A stretch of 64,000 nt of DNA from Fodinibius sp. Rm-B-1B1-1 (GCF_038594945.1 NZ_JBCFYD010000002.1:744001-808000), one strand, 5' to 3'; shown: positions 34,019-43,583, numbered from the stretch's first letter. Notes: generated by a model not told the origin, from the letters alone. Translations and numbers: made by a program.

Positions 34019-35515
34019 ATGGTTTATATCAGCAATTTGTCTGATCACGTTGATGAAGAAGTAACGCTCAAAGGATGGGTATATAATTATCGAAGCAGTG
34101 GGAGCCTCTATTTTGTTGAATTACGCGATGGTTCTGGTATTTGCCAGTGTGTTGTGGCACAAGATGCTGTAAGTGAAGAGGCGTGGGAGCAGACAGAAGC
34201 ACTCCGCCAGGAAACCTCTCTTGAGATAACTGGAAAAGTGGTTGAGGATGAACGAAGTATTGGGGGACATGAGCTACAGGTTACCGACCTAAACATTTAC
34301 CAGGTTGCCGAAGATTACCCCATCACGCCCAAAGAGCACGGCGTTGAATTCCTGATGGAAAACCGTCACCTGTGGTTGCGTAGTCAAAAGCAGTGGGCGG
34401 CTATGCGTGTGCGCAACGAAATTATCTATGCAATACATACCTTTTTCCAAGAGCGCGGTTTTGTACAGATGGATGCGCCTATCTTTACTGGGAATGCGGC
34501 CGAGGGCACGACCAATCTTTTTGAAACCGAATATTTCGAAGATCAGGCATACCTAACGCAATCCGGTCAGTTGTATGGGGAAGCCATGGCCATGGCACAT
34601 GGGTTGATTTATACCTTTGGACCAACTTTCCGTGCCGAAAAAAGTAAAACGCGTCGTCACTTGACCGAGTTTTGGATGATTGAGCCGGAGATGGCTTTTT
34701 ACGACTTGAATATGAATATGGATCTGGCCGAAGATTTTATCTGTTTTATTGTAAAACGAGTATTGGATCGTCGTCCTAAAGAGCTTGAAATATTGGAGCG
34801 CGATACGTCTAAGCTCCGCAAGACCGTGGAAGAGGACTTCCCCCGCATTTCATATACTGAGGCCGTTGAGCAGCTTAAGAGCGACGAGATGGCGGAAATG
34901 TTGGATCAGATGGTAGAAGATCGCAAGCAGGAGGCTGAAGATCTGAAAGAGGAGCGTGAAGAGATTGAGAAGGAGCGTGGACAAGCCAAAAAATGGCGCA
35001 AGGCCCAGATTGATGAACGGGTTATAGAAATTGGTAAACGACTTGATGAGATTGAAGAGGATTTGCGCAATATTCCCGATTGGAGAGAATCCGCCCTTAA
35101 TTTTGAATGGGGAGAAGATTTCGGTGGTAGTGATGAAACGTTGCTGACGATGAAATATGATACTCCAATTTTGGTACATCGTTTTCCCGCAGCTATCAAA
35201 GCATTTTATATGAAGCGTGATCCCGAAGACGAAAAATTGGCGATGGCGGTAGATATGTTAGCTCCCGAGGGATATGGGGAAATTATCGGTGGAAGTGAAC
35301 GTGAAGAGGATTTAGAAACGCTGAAAAAACGTATTGCTGAGCACGGACTTTCTGAAGAGGTATTCCAGTGGTACTTGGATCTCCGTCAATATGGATCGGT
35401 ACCACACTCCGGTTTTGGACTGGGCTTAGAACGAACGGTGGCATGGCTTTGTGGTTTGGATCACGTTCGTGAAACCATTCCTTTCCCCCGTATGATGGGA
35501 CGATTGACACCTTAA
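34019..35515 (+). CDS. asnS: Asparaginyl-tRNA synthetase with a coiled-coil insertion
   Basis: A 498-residue class IIb synthetase. An OB-fold anticodon-binding domain (1-110, [20 protein letters not shown]) precedes the catalytic core: motif 2 [21 protein letters not shown] and motif 3 [13 protein letters not shown]. Asn-type specificity is suggested by the [13 protein letters not shown] segment. Between YTEAVEQL (about 279) and FEWGEDFG (about 362) lie roughly 70 residues of charged heptad-like sequence ([17 protein letters not shown]), where E. coli AsnRS has about ten. It should form an antiparallel coiled coil. The presence of AsnRS implies direct Asn-tRNA charging. Confidence 0.94.
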   Translation: MVYISNLSDHVDEEVTLKGWVYNYRSSGSLYFVELRDGSGICQCVVAQDAVSEEAWEQTEALRQETSLEITGKVVEDERSIGGHELQVTDLNIYQVAEDYPITPKEHGVEFLMENRHLWLRSQKQWAAMRVRNEIIYAIHTFFQERGFVQMDAPIFTGNAAEGTTNLFETEYFEDQAYLTQSGQLYGEAMAMAHGLIYTFGPTFRAEKSKTRRHLTEFWMIEPEMAFYDLNMNMDLAEDFICFIVKRVLDRRPKELEILERDTSKLRKTVEEDFPRISYTEAVEQLKSDEMAEMLDQMVEDRKQEAEDLKEEREEIEKERGQAKKWRKAQIDERVIEIGKRLDEIEEDLRNIPDWRESALNFEWGEDFGGSDETLLTMKYDTPILVHRFPAAIKAFYMKRDPEDEKLAMAVDMLAPEGYGEIIGGSEREEDLETLKKRIAEHGLSEEVFQWYLDLRQYGSVPHSGFGLGLERTVAWLCGLDHVRETIPFPRMMGRLTP

Positions 35516-35518
35516 TAA

Positions 35519-35558
35519 CTTTCAGCGATCAGCACTCTTGTTAACTGAATGCTGAAAG
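35519..35558. other. Inverted repeat between asnS and holA
   Basis: CTTTCAGC (35519-35526) pairs perfectly with GCTGAAAG (35551-35558); the loop also contains ATCAGCA and CTGAATGC. No T run follows. It may be a repeat-type palindrome or a weak terminator, 21 bp before holA. Confidence 0.4.
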
Positions 35559-35579
35559 ATAATAATCCACAGCTCTGAA

Positions 35580-36638
35580 ATGGCTAAAAAGACCAGCATA
35601 GAACTCTATTCCGAGATTCTGAATGAGCTTCGTTCAGATAATCGGGAGCCCGTATACTTTTTCTATGGGGAAGAGGAGTTTTTTCTGGATAAGCTGCAGG
35701 AAGTGGTTGAGGGAATAATTCCTGAGGATCAAAAGGATTTTAACTTTGATCTACTTTACGGTCGGGATGTCACACCCGAGAAAGTACTCTCAATTATTCG
35801 CAGTTATCCGATGATGGCTGAACAGCGTATAGTTATTTTGCGAGATTTTAAAGAGCTGAGTGGTTATGGTGCTCAGGCCGAAGGCTACGAGGGTAAGGTC
35901 AATGATCTCATTCCATATTTGGAACAACCTAACCCTACTACGCTGTTTGTCTGTATTGATACCAAGAAGCCATCGGGACGATCTAAAATTGGCAAAGCAT
36001 TTAAGAAGCACGCAGGATTCTACGAATTTGAAGAAGTGCCCGACTACCGCCTACCTGATTGGATTATAAGTTGGGCTAAAAAACACCATAATAAGAAGAT
36101 AGAGCCGCCGGCGGCCCAGATGCTGGCGCAATATGTAGGCAACAGCTTGCAGTTACTGTCCACAGAAATAGATAAAGTGTGCACTTTTGTAGACACTTCT
36201 GATACCATCACAGAGAGCGAAATAAAAGAAATAATCGGTCTTTATCGCGAATATTCGGTGTTTGAGCTAAAAGACGCCCTTTTTGACCGTAATCTTGATG
36301 AGGCCCTGTTCATAGCGGAACAGATGTTGCAACACTCTAAAGCGAACACGGGAGAAATTATTCGTTCCGTGGGGTTCTTTTACAATGTGTTTTCAAACAT
36401 CTGGCAAATACGCCGGTTAGCTGGACAGGGTAATTCCAAAAAACAAGTTCAAAATACCTTAGGTATCAATAACAATTGGTACTTCAACAAGCTTTGGAAA
36501 GATGCTTCAGCTTTTCAACTGGTCGAGATGCCCAGAATTTTTGAAGCACTCTTAGATGCCGACAGAGCATCCAAAGGTTTTACCAAGATGGACCCCTCCA
36601 CGATACTTCTCCTGATGATCAAACGGATCATCGGTTAG
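35580..36638 (+). CDS. holA: DNA polymerase III delta subunit
   Basis: A 352-residue clamp-loader subunit. It begins with EPVYFFYGEEEFFLDKL and carries DLLYGRDVTPEKVLSIIRSYPMMAEQRI in the first domain, both typical of HolA. ELLSTEIDKV-like and HolA C-terminal helices (FYNVFSNIWQIRRLAGQGNS) follow. It opens the sliding clamp during replication. It is followed by an ECF sigma factor gene after 77 bp. Confidence 0.88.
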   Translation: MAKKTSIELYSEILNELRSDNREPVYFFYGEEEFFLDKLQEVVEGIIPEDQKDFNFDLLYGRDVTPEKVLSIIRSYPMMAEQRIVILRDFKELSGYGAQAEGYEGKVNDLIPYLEQPNPTTLFVCIDTKKPSGRSKIGKAFKKHAGFYEFEEVPDYRLPDWIISWAKKHHNKKIEPPAAQMLAQYVGNSLQLLSTEIDKVCTFVDTSDTITESEIKEIIGLYREYSVFELKDALFDRNLDEALFIAEQMLQHSKANTGEIIRSVGFFYNVFSNIWQIRRLAGQGNSKKQVQNTLGINNNWYFNKLWKDASAFQLVEMPRIFEALLDADRASKGFTKMDPSTILLLMIKRIIG

Positions 36639-36715
36639 TACAAATATTATTATTTCTCTTAGCGGAACACTGATGATCCCCGCAATTATTAACTGCAATC
36701 AAAATAGGGGTCATT

Positions 36716-37330
36716 ATGCAAGCTGTTTCAAGAGCCAAATTACATAAAATGTCAGATGAAGATCTGATGGAAAAGTTTCAATCAGGGTACGAAGAAGCTT
36801 TTAACCTGTTGGTGGAGCGTTATCAAGATCGGTTGCACAACTTTTTATATCGTTATACGCATGATCATCAGGATTGTGAGGATCTGGTTCAGGAAACTTT
36901 TTTTCGAGTATTTCGCAGCCGTCATTCTTATGAACGGATTGCCAAATTTTCTACGTGGATGTATACCATTGCCATTAACTTGGCCAAGAGTTTGTATAAA
37001 AAGAAAAAACGTATGACAAAGGTAACCATCCATAAAGATCCAGATGACTCTGAAGATCGTCCTATGAAATTAGAGGATTCGGGAATATTACCTGATGATT
37101 CGCTGCACGAAAAGATGTGTATGGATCAACTTGAAAAGGCGTTAGAAGAGCTTAGTGATGATTTCCGTGAGGTGGTAATTCTTCGTGATATCCAGCAATT
37201 GTCGTATGAAGAAATTTCTGAAATTGCGGATCTGCCGATGGGTACGGTTAAGTCGCGAATTAATCGCGGAAGAGCCCAATTACAGGAATTATTAGAAAGT
37301 TACGTGTATCCCGAAACAATTTCGGCATAG
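36716..37330 (+). CDS. RNA polymerase ECF sigma factor
   Basis: A 204-residue RpoE-like sigma factor. Region 2 (about 25-95) has DLVQETFFRVFRSRHSY and KFSTWMYTIAINLAKSLYKK. Region 4 (about 135-190) has ELSDDFREVVILRDIQQLSY and LPMGTVKSRINRGRAQL, the helix-turn-helix. There is no region 3. A GATCCCC/GGGGTC hairpin with one bulge lies directly ahead of the ATG (36676-36712). A short protein resembling the start of an anti-sigma factor is encoded 63 bp downstream. Confidence 0.9.
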   Translation: MQAVSRAKLHKMSDEDLMEKFQSGYEEAFNLLVERYQDRLHNFLYRYTHDHQDCEDLVQETFFRVFRSRHSYERIAKFSTWMYTIAINLAKSLYKKKKRMTKVTIHKDPDDSEDRPMKLEDSGILPDDSLHEKMCMDQLEKALEELSDDFREVVILRDIQQLSYEEISEIADLPMGTVKSRINRGRAQLQELLESYVYPETISA

Positions 37331-37337
37331 TATAGTT

Positions 37338-37388
37338 AGAGGGTAGTAGATAAGGTACTTGAACTTGTAATATAATCTATTACCCTCT
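37338..37388 (+). other. 14-bp hairpin between the ECF sigma gene and the small downstream gene
   Basis: AGAGGGTAGTAGAT (37338-37351) pairs with ATCTATTACCCTCT (37375-37388) with one G-T wobble and a 23-nt loop. Only three T follow, and the next ATG is 6 nt away. It may be a weak terminator or a stem that hides the start region of the downstream gene. Confidence 0.55.
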
Positions 37389-37393
37389 TTACT

Positions 37394-37606
37394 ATGAAAC
37401 CTACAGCATTTGACAGTGACGGCGTACTCACTGATTTTTTAACGGATTACCTTGATGGTAATTTAAATAGGGCAGAGAAACAGTCTTTCGAAGATTATCT
37501 GTCCCAAAATGAGGATGAACGAGTATTTGCTCGTAAGGCAATGAAAGGGAAAAAAGCCTTAGCTCGTTTTGCAGAAAAACTTAATGTACCCTCAGTGACA
37601 GCGTAG
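37394..37606 (+). CDS. Small protein, possible minimal anti-sigma factor
   Basis: A 70-residue soluble protein. LTDYLDGNLNRAEKQSFEDY resembles the first helices of anti-sigma domains (L-x2-YLDGEL-x2-E-x4-FE-x-HL), but the zinc-binding His and Cys residues are missing and there is no membrane helix. It lies in the usual anti-sigma position, directly after an ECF sigma gene. It could sequester that sigma factor, or be a degraded remnant. No closer family is recognised. Confidence 0.45.
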   Translation: MKPTAFDSDGVLTDFLTDYLDGNLNRAEKQSFEDYLSQNEDERVFARKAMKGKKALARFAEKLNVPSVTA

Positions 37607-37656
37607 CCTCGGAAGGCATTTTTACGAGCTAAAAATGACCCATACGTAAAAGTAAC

Positions 37657-37685
37657 GTGTTATCTTGAACTCACTTTAGGATCCT
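37657..37685. repeat. Degenerate copy of the CATCCTGA palindromic repeat
   Basis: GTGTTATCTTGAACTCACTT followed by TAGGATCCT parallels the 27-bp repeat of the trp operon, with about seven differences. It abuts the 3' end of purC. Confidence 0.5.
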
Positions 37686-37688
37686 TGA

Positions 37689-38654
37689 TCAGTATCGATC
37701 AAAAATTTCCTTAAGCTCCTTGTTAAAGGAATTCATATTGATGGGAGTGGGGGTAAATGTTTGACCTGTAAGCTTTTCGTACAGTTCTGTATAGCGATTG
37801 TATATTTTAATACGAAATTCATTCGGCAGGTCGGGTAAGGTTTGTCCTTCTTTTCCCTGAAAGCCGTGTTCCATCAGCCATTCTCGTAAAAATTCCTTGG
37901 AAAGTTGTTTCTGCGGTTCACCCTTTTCGAGTCGTTCTTCGTATCCATCCGCATAAAAATAGCGCGAAGAATCGGCCGTGTGGACTTCATCAATAAGGGT
38001 AACTTCTCCATTATATAACCCAAACTCATACTTGGTATCCACAAGGATGAGTCCCTGTTTGTTGGCAATTTGCTGTCCACGCTCAAAAACCTTGAACGCT
38101 TTTTCTCTGATTTCCTGCCAGATATCTTCATCAACAATACCTTGATGTAAGATTTCTTTTTCGGAAATATCCTCATCGTGTCCTTCTTCAGCTTTTGTAG
38201 CAGGTGTCAAAATTGGTTCATCAAATTTTTCATTTTCGACCATTCCATCAGGCAGTACCACACCGCAGAGCGTTCGTTTGCCCGATTTATAAACGCGGGC
38301 GGCATGTCCGGTTAGGCAAGCTCTAATGACCACTTCAATGGGAATGGGATCACATTTTTTGGCAATAGTTACGTTGGGATGAGGCACATCAATGATGTGG
38401 GTATCTACAATATCATCTACTTTATCAAAAGCAAAAGCGGCCAACGAATTTAAAACTTGTCCCTTGTAAGGAATAGCCTGCTTCATAATGTGGTCGAAAG
38501 CAGAAATACGATCACTGGCTACAATGCCAAGTTTATCATTCCCAAGTTCATATACATCGCGGACCTTGCCATGGTAAGGAGCGGGATAACCTGAGACATC
38601 GGTTTTGGTAATGCAGTTTTGAAGGGCATTGGAATCGAGTGCTGATGAGTTCAC
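37689..38654 (-). CDS. purC: Phosphoribosylaminoimidazole-succinocarboxamide (SAICAR) synthase
   Basis: A 321-residue enzyme joining aspartate to CAIR in purine synthesis. The N-terminal GKVRDVYELGNDKLGIVASD, then DRISAFDHIM and PIEVVIRACLTG, are the SAICAR synthetase signatures; LVDTKYEFGLYNGEVTLIDE carries the metal and substrate site. The length is that of the long (about 300 aa) class rather than the 237 aa E. coli form. It stands alone on the minus strand, divergent from the phytoene synthase gene. Confidence 0.95.
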   Translation of the reverse strand: MNSSALDSNALQNCITKTDVSGYPAPYHGKVRDVYELGNDKLGIVASDRISAFDHIMKQAIPYKGQVLNSLAAFAFDKVDDIVDTHIIDVPHPNVTIAKKCDPIPIEVVIRACLTGHAARVYKSGKRTLCGVVLPDGMVENEKFDEPILTPATKAEEGHDEDISEKEILHQGIVDEDIWQEIREKAFKVFERGQQIANKQGLILVDTKYEFGLYNGEVTLIDEVHTADSSRYFYADGYEERLEKGEPQKQLSKEFLREWLMEHGFQGKEGQTLPDLPNEFRIKIYNRYTELYEKLTGQTFTPTPINMNSFNKELKEIFDRY

Positions 38655-38812
38655 AAGATGTTGGATTTATTAAAGTGTTTGACTCGGTTGAAAATCATAA
38701 AAACTTATCAAGAATAGAAATGGAATCATTAAATCATTTTAATTTCATGAGTTTATAAAATTCTGCGGGAACTATTTGGTTCGGTATCAGCATTTGGTAC
38801 TATGAAAACGGA

Positions 38813-39799
38813 ATGTACAAGAGCAATATGACAGATCTTTTTCGTATACCATATTCTTTCTTAAAGCCACTTTACCAGCGGACATCTCTGCATCGTTCGG
38901 TAATTGAAGAATTAGATGATGAGCGTTTAAAAAAGGCTTATAGCCAATGCCGTGCGATTACTCGTCATCATGCAAAAACCTTTTATATGGCTACCCGCTT
39001 TTTGCCTAACCACAAGCAACGGGGCATCTTTGCCATCTATAGTCTTTGTCGATATATCGATGATTTGGTTGATGAGGCTGAGGATCTGTTAGAGAGAGAA
39101 GAACTCACAGAGAGTGATATACGACAAAAGCTTGATCAGTTAAAGCAAGAATTGCATGATGCTTATAATGGATGTGATCAGGAAAGTGACATCTTGATTG
39201 CTTTTGCTGATGTGCTCAAGCGTTATCATATCCCCATCGAAATGCCTTTTGAACTTATAGAAGGGGTTTGTATGGATTTATTTAAGAATCGCTATGAAAC
39301 GTTTGATGAACTTTACGATTATTCTTTTAAAGTGGCTTCGATTGTAGGACTGATGACGAGCCAGGTATTTGGGTATGAATCCAAAGAGGCGTTGGGCTAT
39401 GCAGTGGATCTGGGCATTGCGATGCAATTGACAAATATTTTACGTGATGTAGGGGAAGATTTGCGTCGCGATCGAATCTATATACCCAAGGAAGAATTAG
39501 ATCGATTTGAGGTCACCGAACAGCAATTATTTGATTATCAACGTACGGAAAATGTTGTGAATCTATTGCAATATCAGATTAAACGAACACGCCGTTATTA
39601 TGAGAGATCAGAACAGGGCATAAGGTTGTTAAGCAGTGATAGCAGGTTACCGGTATATTTGGCTCGACAGAATTATAGTAGAATACTCGACAAGATTGAA
39701 GAGAATGATTACAATGTATTTACTAAGCGGGCATATCTTAATACCATGGAGAAGTTTTATGTGCTTCCCCAGGCCTACTATCAATTGAAATTGGGATAA
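38813..39799 (+). CDS. Phytoene/squalene synthase family protein
   Basis: A 328-residue all-alpha prenyl synthase. Both Asp-rich motifs are present: YIDDLVDEAED (first) and LTNILRDVGEDLRRDRIYIP (second). AIYSLCRYIDD and the Arg-rich RHHAKTFYMATRFLP support head-to-head condensation of two C15 or C20 prenyl diphosphates. Phytoene synthase (crtB, for carotenoids) is more likely than squalene synthase in this lineage, but no carotenoid or hopanoid gene is adjacent. A second in-frame ATG lies 15 bp downstream; either start is possible. Confidence 0.85.
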   Translation: MYKSNMTDLFRIPYSFLKPLYQRTSLHRSVIEELDDERLKKAYSQCRAITRHHAKTFYMATRFLPNHKQRGIFAIYSLCRYIDDLVDEAEDLLEREELTESDIRQKLDQLKQELHDAYNGCDQESDILIAFADVLKRYHIPIEMPFELIEGVCMDLFKNRYETFDELYDYSFKVASIVGLMTSQVFGYESKEALGYAVDLGIAMQLTNILRDVGEDLRRDRIYIPKEELDRFEVTEQQLFDYQRTENVVNLLQYQIKRTRRYYERSEQGIRLLSSDSRLPVYLARQNYSRILDKIEENDYNVFTKRAYLNTMEKFYVLPQAYYQLKLG

Positions 39800-39903
39800 T
39801 CTTAAGACTTTTTAAGATCAAGGGATCAGCGTTTACACTAATCATTCTGAACTGTTATATTCCATTCAAATTTTTACAGCAGATCTAAATAAAATGGAGA
39901 CGA

Positions 39904-40614
39904 ATGGAAGCGAAAATTGAGAAATGGCGGAGTCCCAGTCTTGGAAAAGAAATGGAGCTTACTGTTTACGGAGAGTCAGGAACTCCAGTGATAGGAATTC
40001 CAACGAGGGGAGCTACTTGTGGTCAATGGGAAGAATTTGGGATGACGAATGCGATCTCATACCAACTTAAAAACGGCTTTAATCAGCTCTTTGTATTACC
40101 ATCCATCGATAATGAAGCTATACTAAATGAAAATGCGTCTCCAGCACAACGATTGATTCGTCAGCAGCAGTATGAGTCATATATTGTTGAGGAAGTGGTG
40201 CCTTTTATTAAAGAGCAAAATCATATTGAATTTATTATTATTGCCGGTATCGATTTTGGAGGATATCAGGCTGTCACAACAGCATTAAAACACCCCGAAC
40301 ATTTTGGAAAAGCAATTGGAATAAGTGGAATATATGACATCAGGCCGTACATGGATGGCTATTATGATGACGATGTATATTACGCTAATCCGATGGATTT
40401 TGTCCCAAACCTGAATAAGAAAACATTACTCAATAAAGTTCAGGATATTGATTTCAGGTTAGTTAGCTTTGATGGGGATAAACGAAAAAATGATGCAGTG
40501 CGTATGGACAATGTAATGCGCATGAAGTTTTTAGATGCTGATCTTGATATATGGTCTGATAATTCTGATGAATGGGATTTATGGCCGCAAATGTTAAAAA
40601 CACACATTATTTAA
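39904..40614 (+). CDS. Esterase-like alpha/beta protein lacking catalytic Ser and His
   Basis: A 236-residue protein with the order of the small esterase family found in many Bacteroidota: an N-terminal hairpin, a core sheet, YESYIVEEVVPFIKE, the elbow region, HPEHFGKAIGISGIYD, and YYDDDVYYANPMDFVPNL. The elbow reads AGIDFGGYQA, so the nucleophile Ser is Asp. The C-terminal block usually written HDW reads DEWDLWPQML, so the His is missing too. It is probably a non-enzymatic family member. It ends 8 bp before accC and is likely co-transcribed with it. Confidence 0.7.
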   Translation: MEAKIEKWRSPSLGKEMELTVYGESGTPVIGIPTRGATCGQWEEFGMTNAISYQLKNGFNQLFVLPSIDNEAILNENASPAQRLIRQQQYESYIVEEVVPFIKEQNHIEFIIIAGIDFGGYQAVTTALKHPEHFGKAIGISGIYDIRPYMDGYYDDDVYYANPMDFVPNLNKKTLLNKVQDIDFRLVSFDGDKRKNDAVRMDNVMRMKFLDADLDIWSDNSDEWDLWPQMLKTHII

Positions 40615-40622
40615 ATTAAGTT

Positions 40623-42134
40623 ATGCCAGAGATTAATAAGATTTTGGTCGCCAATCGTGGCGAAATTGCATTACGTGTAATTCGGACTTGTAAGGAGATG
40701 GGCAAAAAAACGGTTGCGGTGTATTCTACACCGGATGCCGATGCGCCTCATGTATTGCAAGCTGATGAATCGGTACATATTGGTCCAGCCGCTTCATCTG
40801 AAAGTTATCTCGTTATTGACAAGATAATTAAGGTTGCTAAAGAGACCGGTGCTGATGCTATTCACCCGGGGTATGGTTTTTTAAGTGAGAACGGAGATTT
40901 CTCTGAGCGGTGTGAGGAAGAGGGAATTATTTTTATTGGCCCAAAAGCGAAAGCTATTCGTTTAATGGGAGATAAGACCGCTGCTCGTGAAATTATGGGA
41001 AAAGCCAATGTACCGTTCCCACCTGGGACTAAGAAAGAGCTTAAAGATGTTGAAGAAGCCGAGAAAGTAGCGGATGATATTGGATACCCCGTATTAGTAA
41101 AAGCAGCAGCTGGAGGGGGCGGAAAAGGAATGCGCATTGTAGAAAATAAAGACGAGTTTCGATCTGGCATTAAAGCGGCAAAATCGGAGGCGCGCAATGC
41201 CTTTGGGGACGACCGTGTTTATATTGAAAAGTACTTGGTGGAGCCACGCCACGTTGAATTTCAAATTATGGCCGATGAACACGGTAATACGCTGCATATT
41301 TTTGATCGTGAGTGCTCTATTCAGCGGCGCCATCAAAAAGTGATTGAGGAAGCCCCCTGCTCAATATTAACTGATGAGCTACGCCAGGAAATGGCAGAAG
41401 CGGCTATTGCTGCTGCCGAGGCAGTTGATTACATAGGAGCTGGAACCATCGAATTTTTGGTGGATGCGGAGCGTAATTTCTACTTCCTGGAGATGAATAC
41501 CCGCCTGCAGGTTGAGCATCCTGTAACAGAATTAATTACCGGACTTGATTTGGTTGAGCTACAAATTTTAGTGGCAGAAGGCAAAGAGTTGCCTATTAGC
41601 CAAGATGATGTACAGATGAATGGTCATGCTGTTGAGTGCCGTATTTATGCTGAAGATCCACGTGATAACTTTTTGCCCAGTACAGGAACGCTAACGAAGC
41701 ATCGCATTCCGTCTGGAAATGGCATTAGGGTAGATTCTGGAGTAGAAGAGGGGCAAGCGGTAACGATTAATTACGATCCAATGATATCGAAGCTTTGTAC
41801 CTATGGAAATGATCGAGGCCATGCAATTAAACGGATGCTTCGTGCATTGGATGAATATGAGATTGCGGGTTGTCGGACAACAATCCCGTTTTGTAAGTAC
41901 GTACTCAAGCATGAGTCGTTTACATCGGGCAATTATGATACGCACTTTGTTCCCGATCATTTTAGCAAGGAAAAAATTGATGCAGAGATGACCAATGACG
42001 AGAAAGTGAAAGCATTGGCTGCAGCTTTACTCAAGATGGAAGATAGCGGGGAAGAGAATTCCCAAAAGCCAAAAGCGAGAGCTACCAATGGAAGATCTTC
42101 TGACTGGTGGAAGAACCGTAACAAAAAACACTAA
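40623..42134 (+). CDS. accC: Biotin carboxylase subunit of an acyl-CoA carboxylase
   Basis: A 503-residue ATP-grasp enzyme that carboxylates biotin. ILVANRGEIALRVIRTCKEMG opens the protein; the ATP loop KAAAGGGGKGMRIV, FIGPKAKAIRLMGDK, ECSIQRRHQKVIEEAP and MNTRLQVEHPVTE are all intact. A C-terminal extension of about 50 charged residues ends in DWWKNRNKKH, beyond the 449-residue E. coli AccC and like Bacteroidota acyl- or propionyl-CoA carboxylase subunits. No carboxyltransferase or biotin carrier gene is adjacent, so the acceptor (acetyl- or propionyl-CoA) cannot be decided. DUF4260 begins inside its stop codon. Confidence 0.92.
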   Translation: MPEINKILVANRGEIALRVIRTCKEMGKKTVAVYSTPDADAPHVLQADESVHIGPAASSESYLVIDKIIKVAKETGADAIHPGYGFLSENGDFSERCEEEGIIFIGPKAKAIRLMGDKTAAREIMGKANVPFPPGTKKELKDVEEAEKVADDIGYPVLVKAAAGGGGKGMRIVENKDEFRSGIKAAKSEARNAFGDDRVYIEKYLVEPRHVEFQIMADEHGNTLHIFDRECSIQRRHQKVIEEAPCSILTDELRQEMAEAAIAAAEAVDYIGAGTIEFLVDAERNFYFLEMNTRLQVEHPVTELITGLDLVELQILVAEGKELPISQDDVQMNGHAVECRIYAEDPRDNFLPSTGTLTKHRIPSGNGIRVDSGVEEGQAVTINYDPMISKLCTYGNDRGHAIKRMLRALDEYEIAGCRTTIPFCKYVLKHESFTSGNYDTHFVPDHFSKEKIDAEMTNDEKVKALAAALLKMEDSGEENSQKPKARATNGRSSDWWKNRNKKH

Positions 42135-42490
42135 TGAAAAATCTTATTAAGACAGAAGAGCTGGCGATGTTCTTGTTCGCCGGCTTTTTATTTTGGAATA
42201 CTAATTTCGATTGGTGGTGGTTCCCAGCGTTATTATTGGTACCGGATGTTAGTATGATCGGGTATTTGATAGATCCCAAAATTGGAGCCTATCTTTATAA
42301 TTTCGTTCATCACAAAGGGTTGGCATTGCTCGTTTACGGGCTTGGATTTTTCCTCGAATCTCCGGTAATAGAGCTGGCCGGAATTATTTTGTTTGCTCAT
42401 TCCTCAATGGATCGTCTTTTTGGCTATGGATTAAAGTACAATGATTCATTTTATAATACGCATCTGGGTAAAATAGGAAAAGGTGTTTAG
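42134..42490 (+). CDS. DUF4260 small membrane protein
   Basis: A 118-residue protein with three or four membrane segments. LLVPDVSMIGYLIDPKIGAY, YNFVHHKG and the C-terminal SSMDRLFGYGLKYNDSF and THLG are the DUF4260 hallmarks. The His residues and acidic residues suggest a possible metal site, but no function is known. The ATG overlaps the accC stop (TAATG), so translation is coupled. Confidence 0.8.
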   Translation: MKNLIKTEELAMFLFAGFLFWNTNFDWWWFPALLLVPDVSMIGYLIDPKIGAYLYNFVHHKGLALLVYGLGFFLESPVIELAGIILFAHSSMDRLFGYGLKYNDSFYNTHLGKIGKGV

Positions 42491-42599
42491 TGGATTTTGA
42501 TTTGGAAGGGCTTCCTACGTAATGGATTTCTCTTTTTGTTATTATTATTTCAACGTACCTTAAGTGGTCTTAAAAAACGTAATACAATAACATTTTTTT

Positions 42600-43523
42600 G
42601 TGAATACAGATAAAGAACAGCTATTTCGTCAGCTTAAAAAACTTGATACCGAGCAGCGTAATCCCAATAGTATGGAGATCGATGTTGCTGATTCATTAGA
42701 AATTGCACGAATCATCAATCAGGAAGATAAAAAGGTTGCAGATGAAGTAGAAAAGAAGTTACCCCAGGTTGCGAAAGCTATTGATGCTGCCAAGGAAGCC
42801 TTTGATAATGATGGGCGTTTAATTTATATGGGGGCGGGAACCAGTGGAAGATTGGGAATATTGGATGCATCCGAATGTCCGCCTACCTTTGGATCTGATC
42901 CCGAGCAGGTTGTGGGGCTAATAGCTGGTGGAAAAGAAGCCGTGTTCCAAGCCAAGGAGGGGGCCGAAGATTTTGAGGAAAATGGGCAAGATGCGCTGGA
43001 AGAAATAGACGTGGCGCCTAATGACGTTGTTTGCGGCTTGGCGGCAAGTGGACGCACGCCGTATGTAGTTGGGGGATTAAAATTTGCTCGACAGATTGGC
43101 TGCACAACTGTTCTTGTGACAACAGTGCCGGCGCAACAAATTAGTGTTGACGTCGATATTTTGATTGATGTTCCGGTTGGTCCCGAAGTTGTAATGGGTA
43201 GTACGAGAATGAAAAGTGCTACGGCTCAAAAGATGGTGCTTAATATGATTACAACGGGAGCTAATATCCGTCGAGGAAAAGTATATGAAAATGTAATGGT
43301 AGACCTGCAGCTTTCTAACGAAAAGTTGCATGAACGCTCCAAACGTATCATTATGATGTTTACTGATTTAGATTATGAGCAGGCCGACCAACTGTTAGAG
43401 AAATCGGATGGGCACGTTAAAACGGCTTTAGTGATGCATCTTGGAGAAGTATCTAAGAAGAAGGCTGAGGAGCAATTAAAAAAACATAATGGATTTATCA
43501 GAAAAGCCTTGGCGAATATATAA
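42600..43523 (+). CDS. murQ: N-acetylmuramic acid 6-phosphate etherase
   Basis: A 307-residue SIS-domain lyase that splits MurNAc-6-phosphate into GlcNAc-6-phosphate and lactate for peptidoglycan recycling. MGAGTSGRLGILDASECPPT is the MurQ signature with the catalytic Glu; GLAASGRTPYVVGGL and GSTRMKSATAQKMVLNM are further blocks. It starts at GTG 42600, after a T run. No PTS or MurP/AnmK gene is adjacent. Confidence 0.93.
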   Translation: MNTDKEQLFRQLKKLDTEQRNPNSMEIDVADSLEIARIINQEDKKVADEVEKKLPQVAKAIDAAKEAFDNDGRLIYMGAGTSGRLGILDASECPPTFGSDPEQVVGLIAGGKEAVFQAKEGAEDFEENGQDALEEIDVAPNDVVCGLAASGRTPYVVGGLKFARQIGCTTVLVTTVPAQQISVDVDILIDVPVGPEVVMGSTRMKSATAQKMVLNMITTGANIRRGKVYENVMVDLQLSNEKLHERSKRIIMMFTDLDYEQADQLLEKSDGHVKTALVMHLGEVSKKKAEEQLKKHNGFIRKALANI

Positions 43524-43583
43524 GCTCCAAAATTTGAGATCCTTAATTACGAAAGGATTGAGACTCTATTCAAAAAGAGAAAA

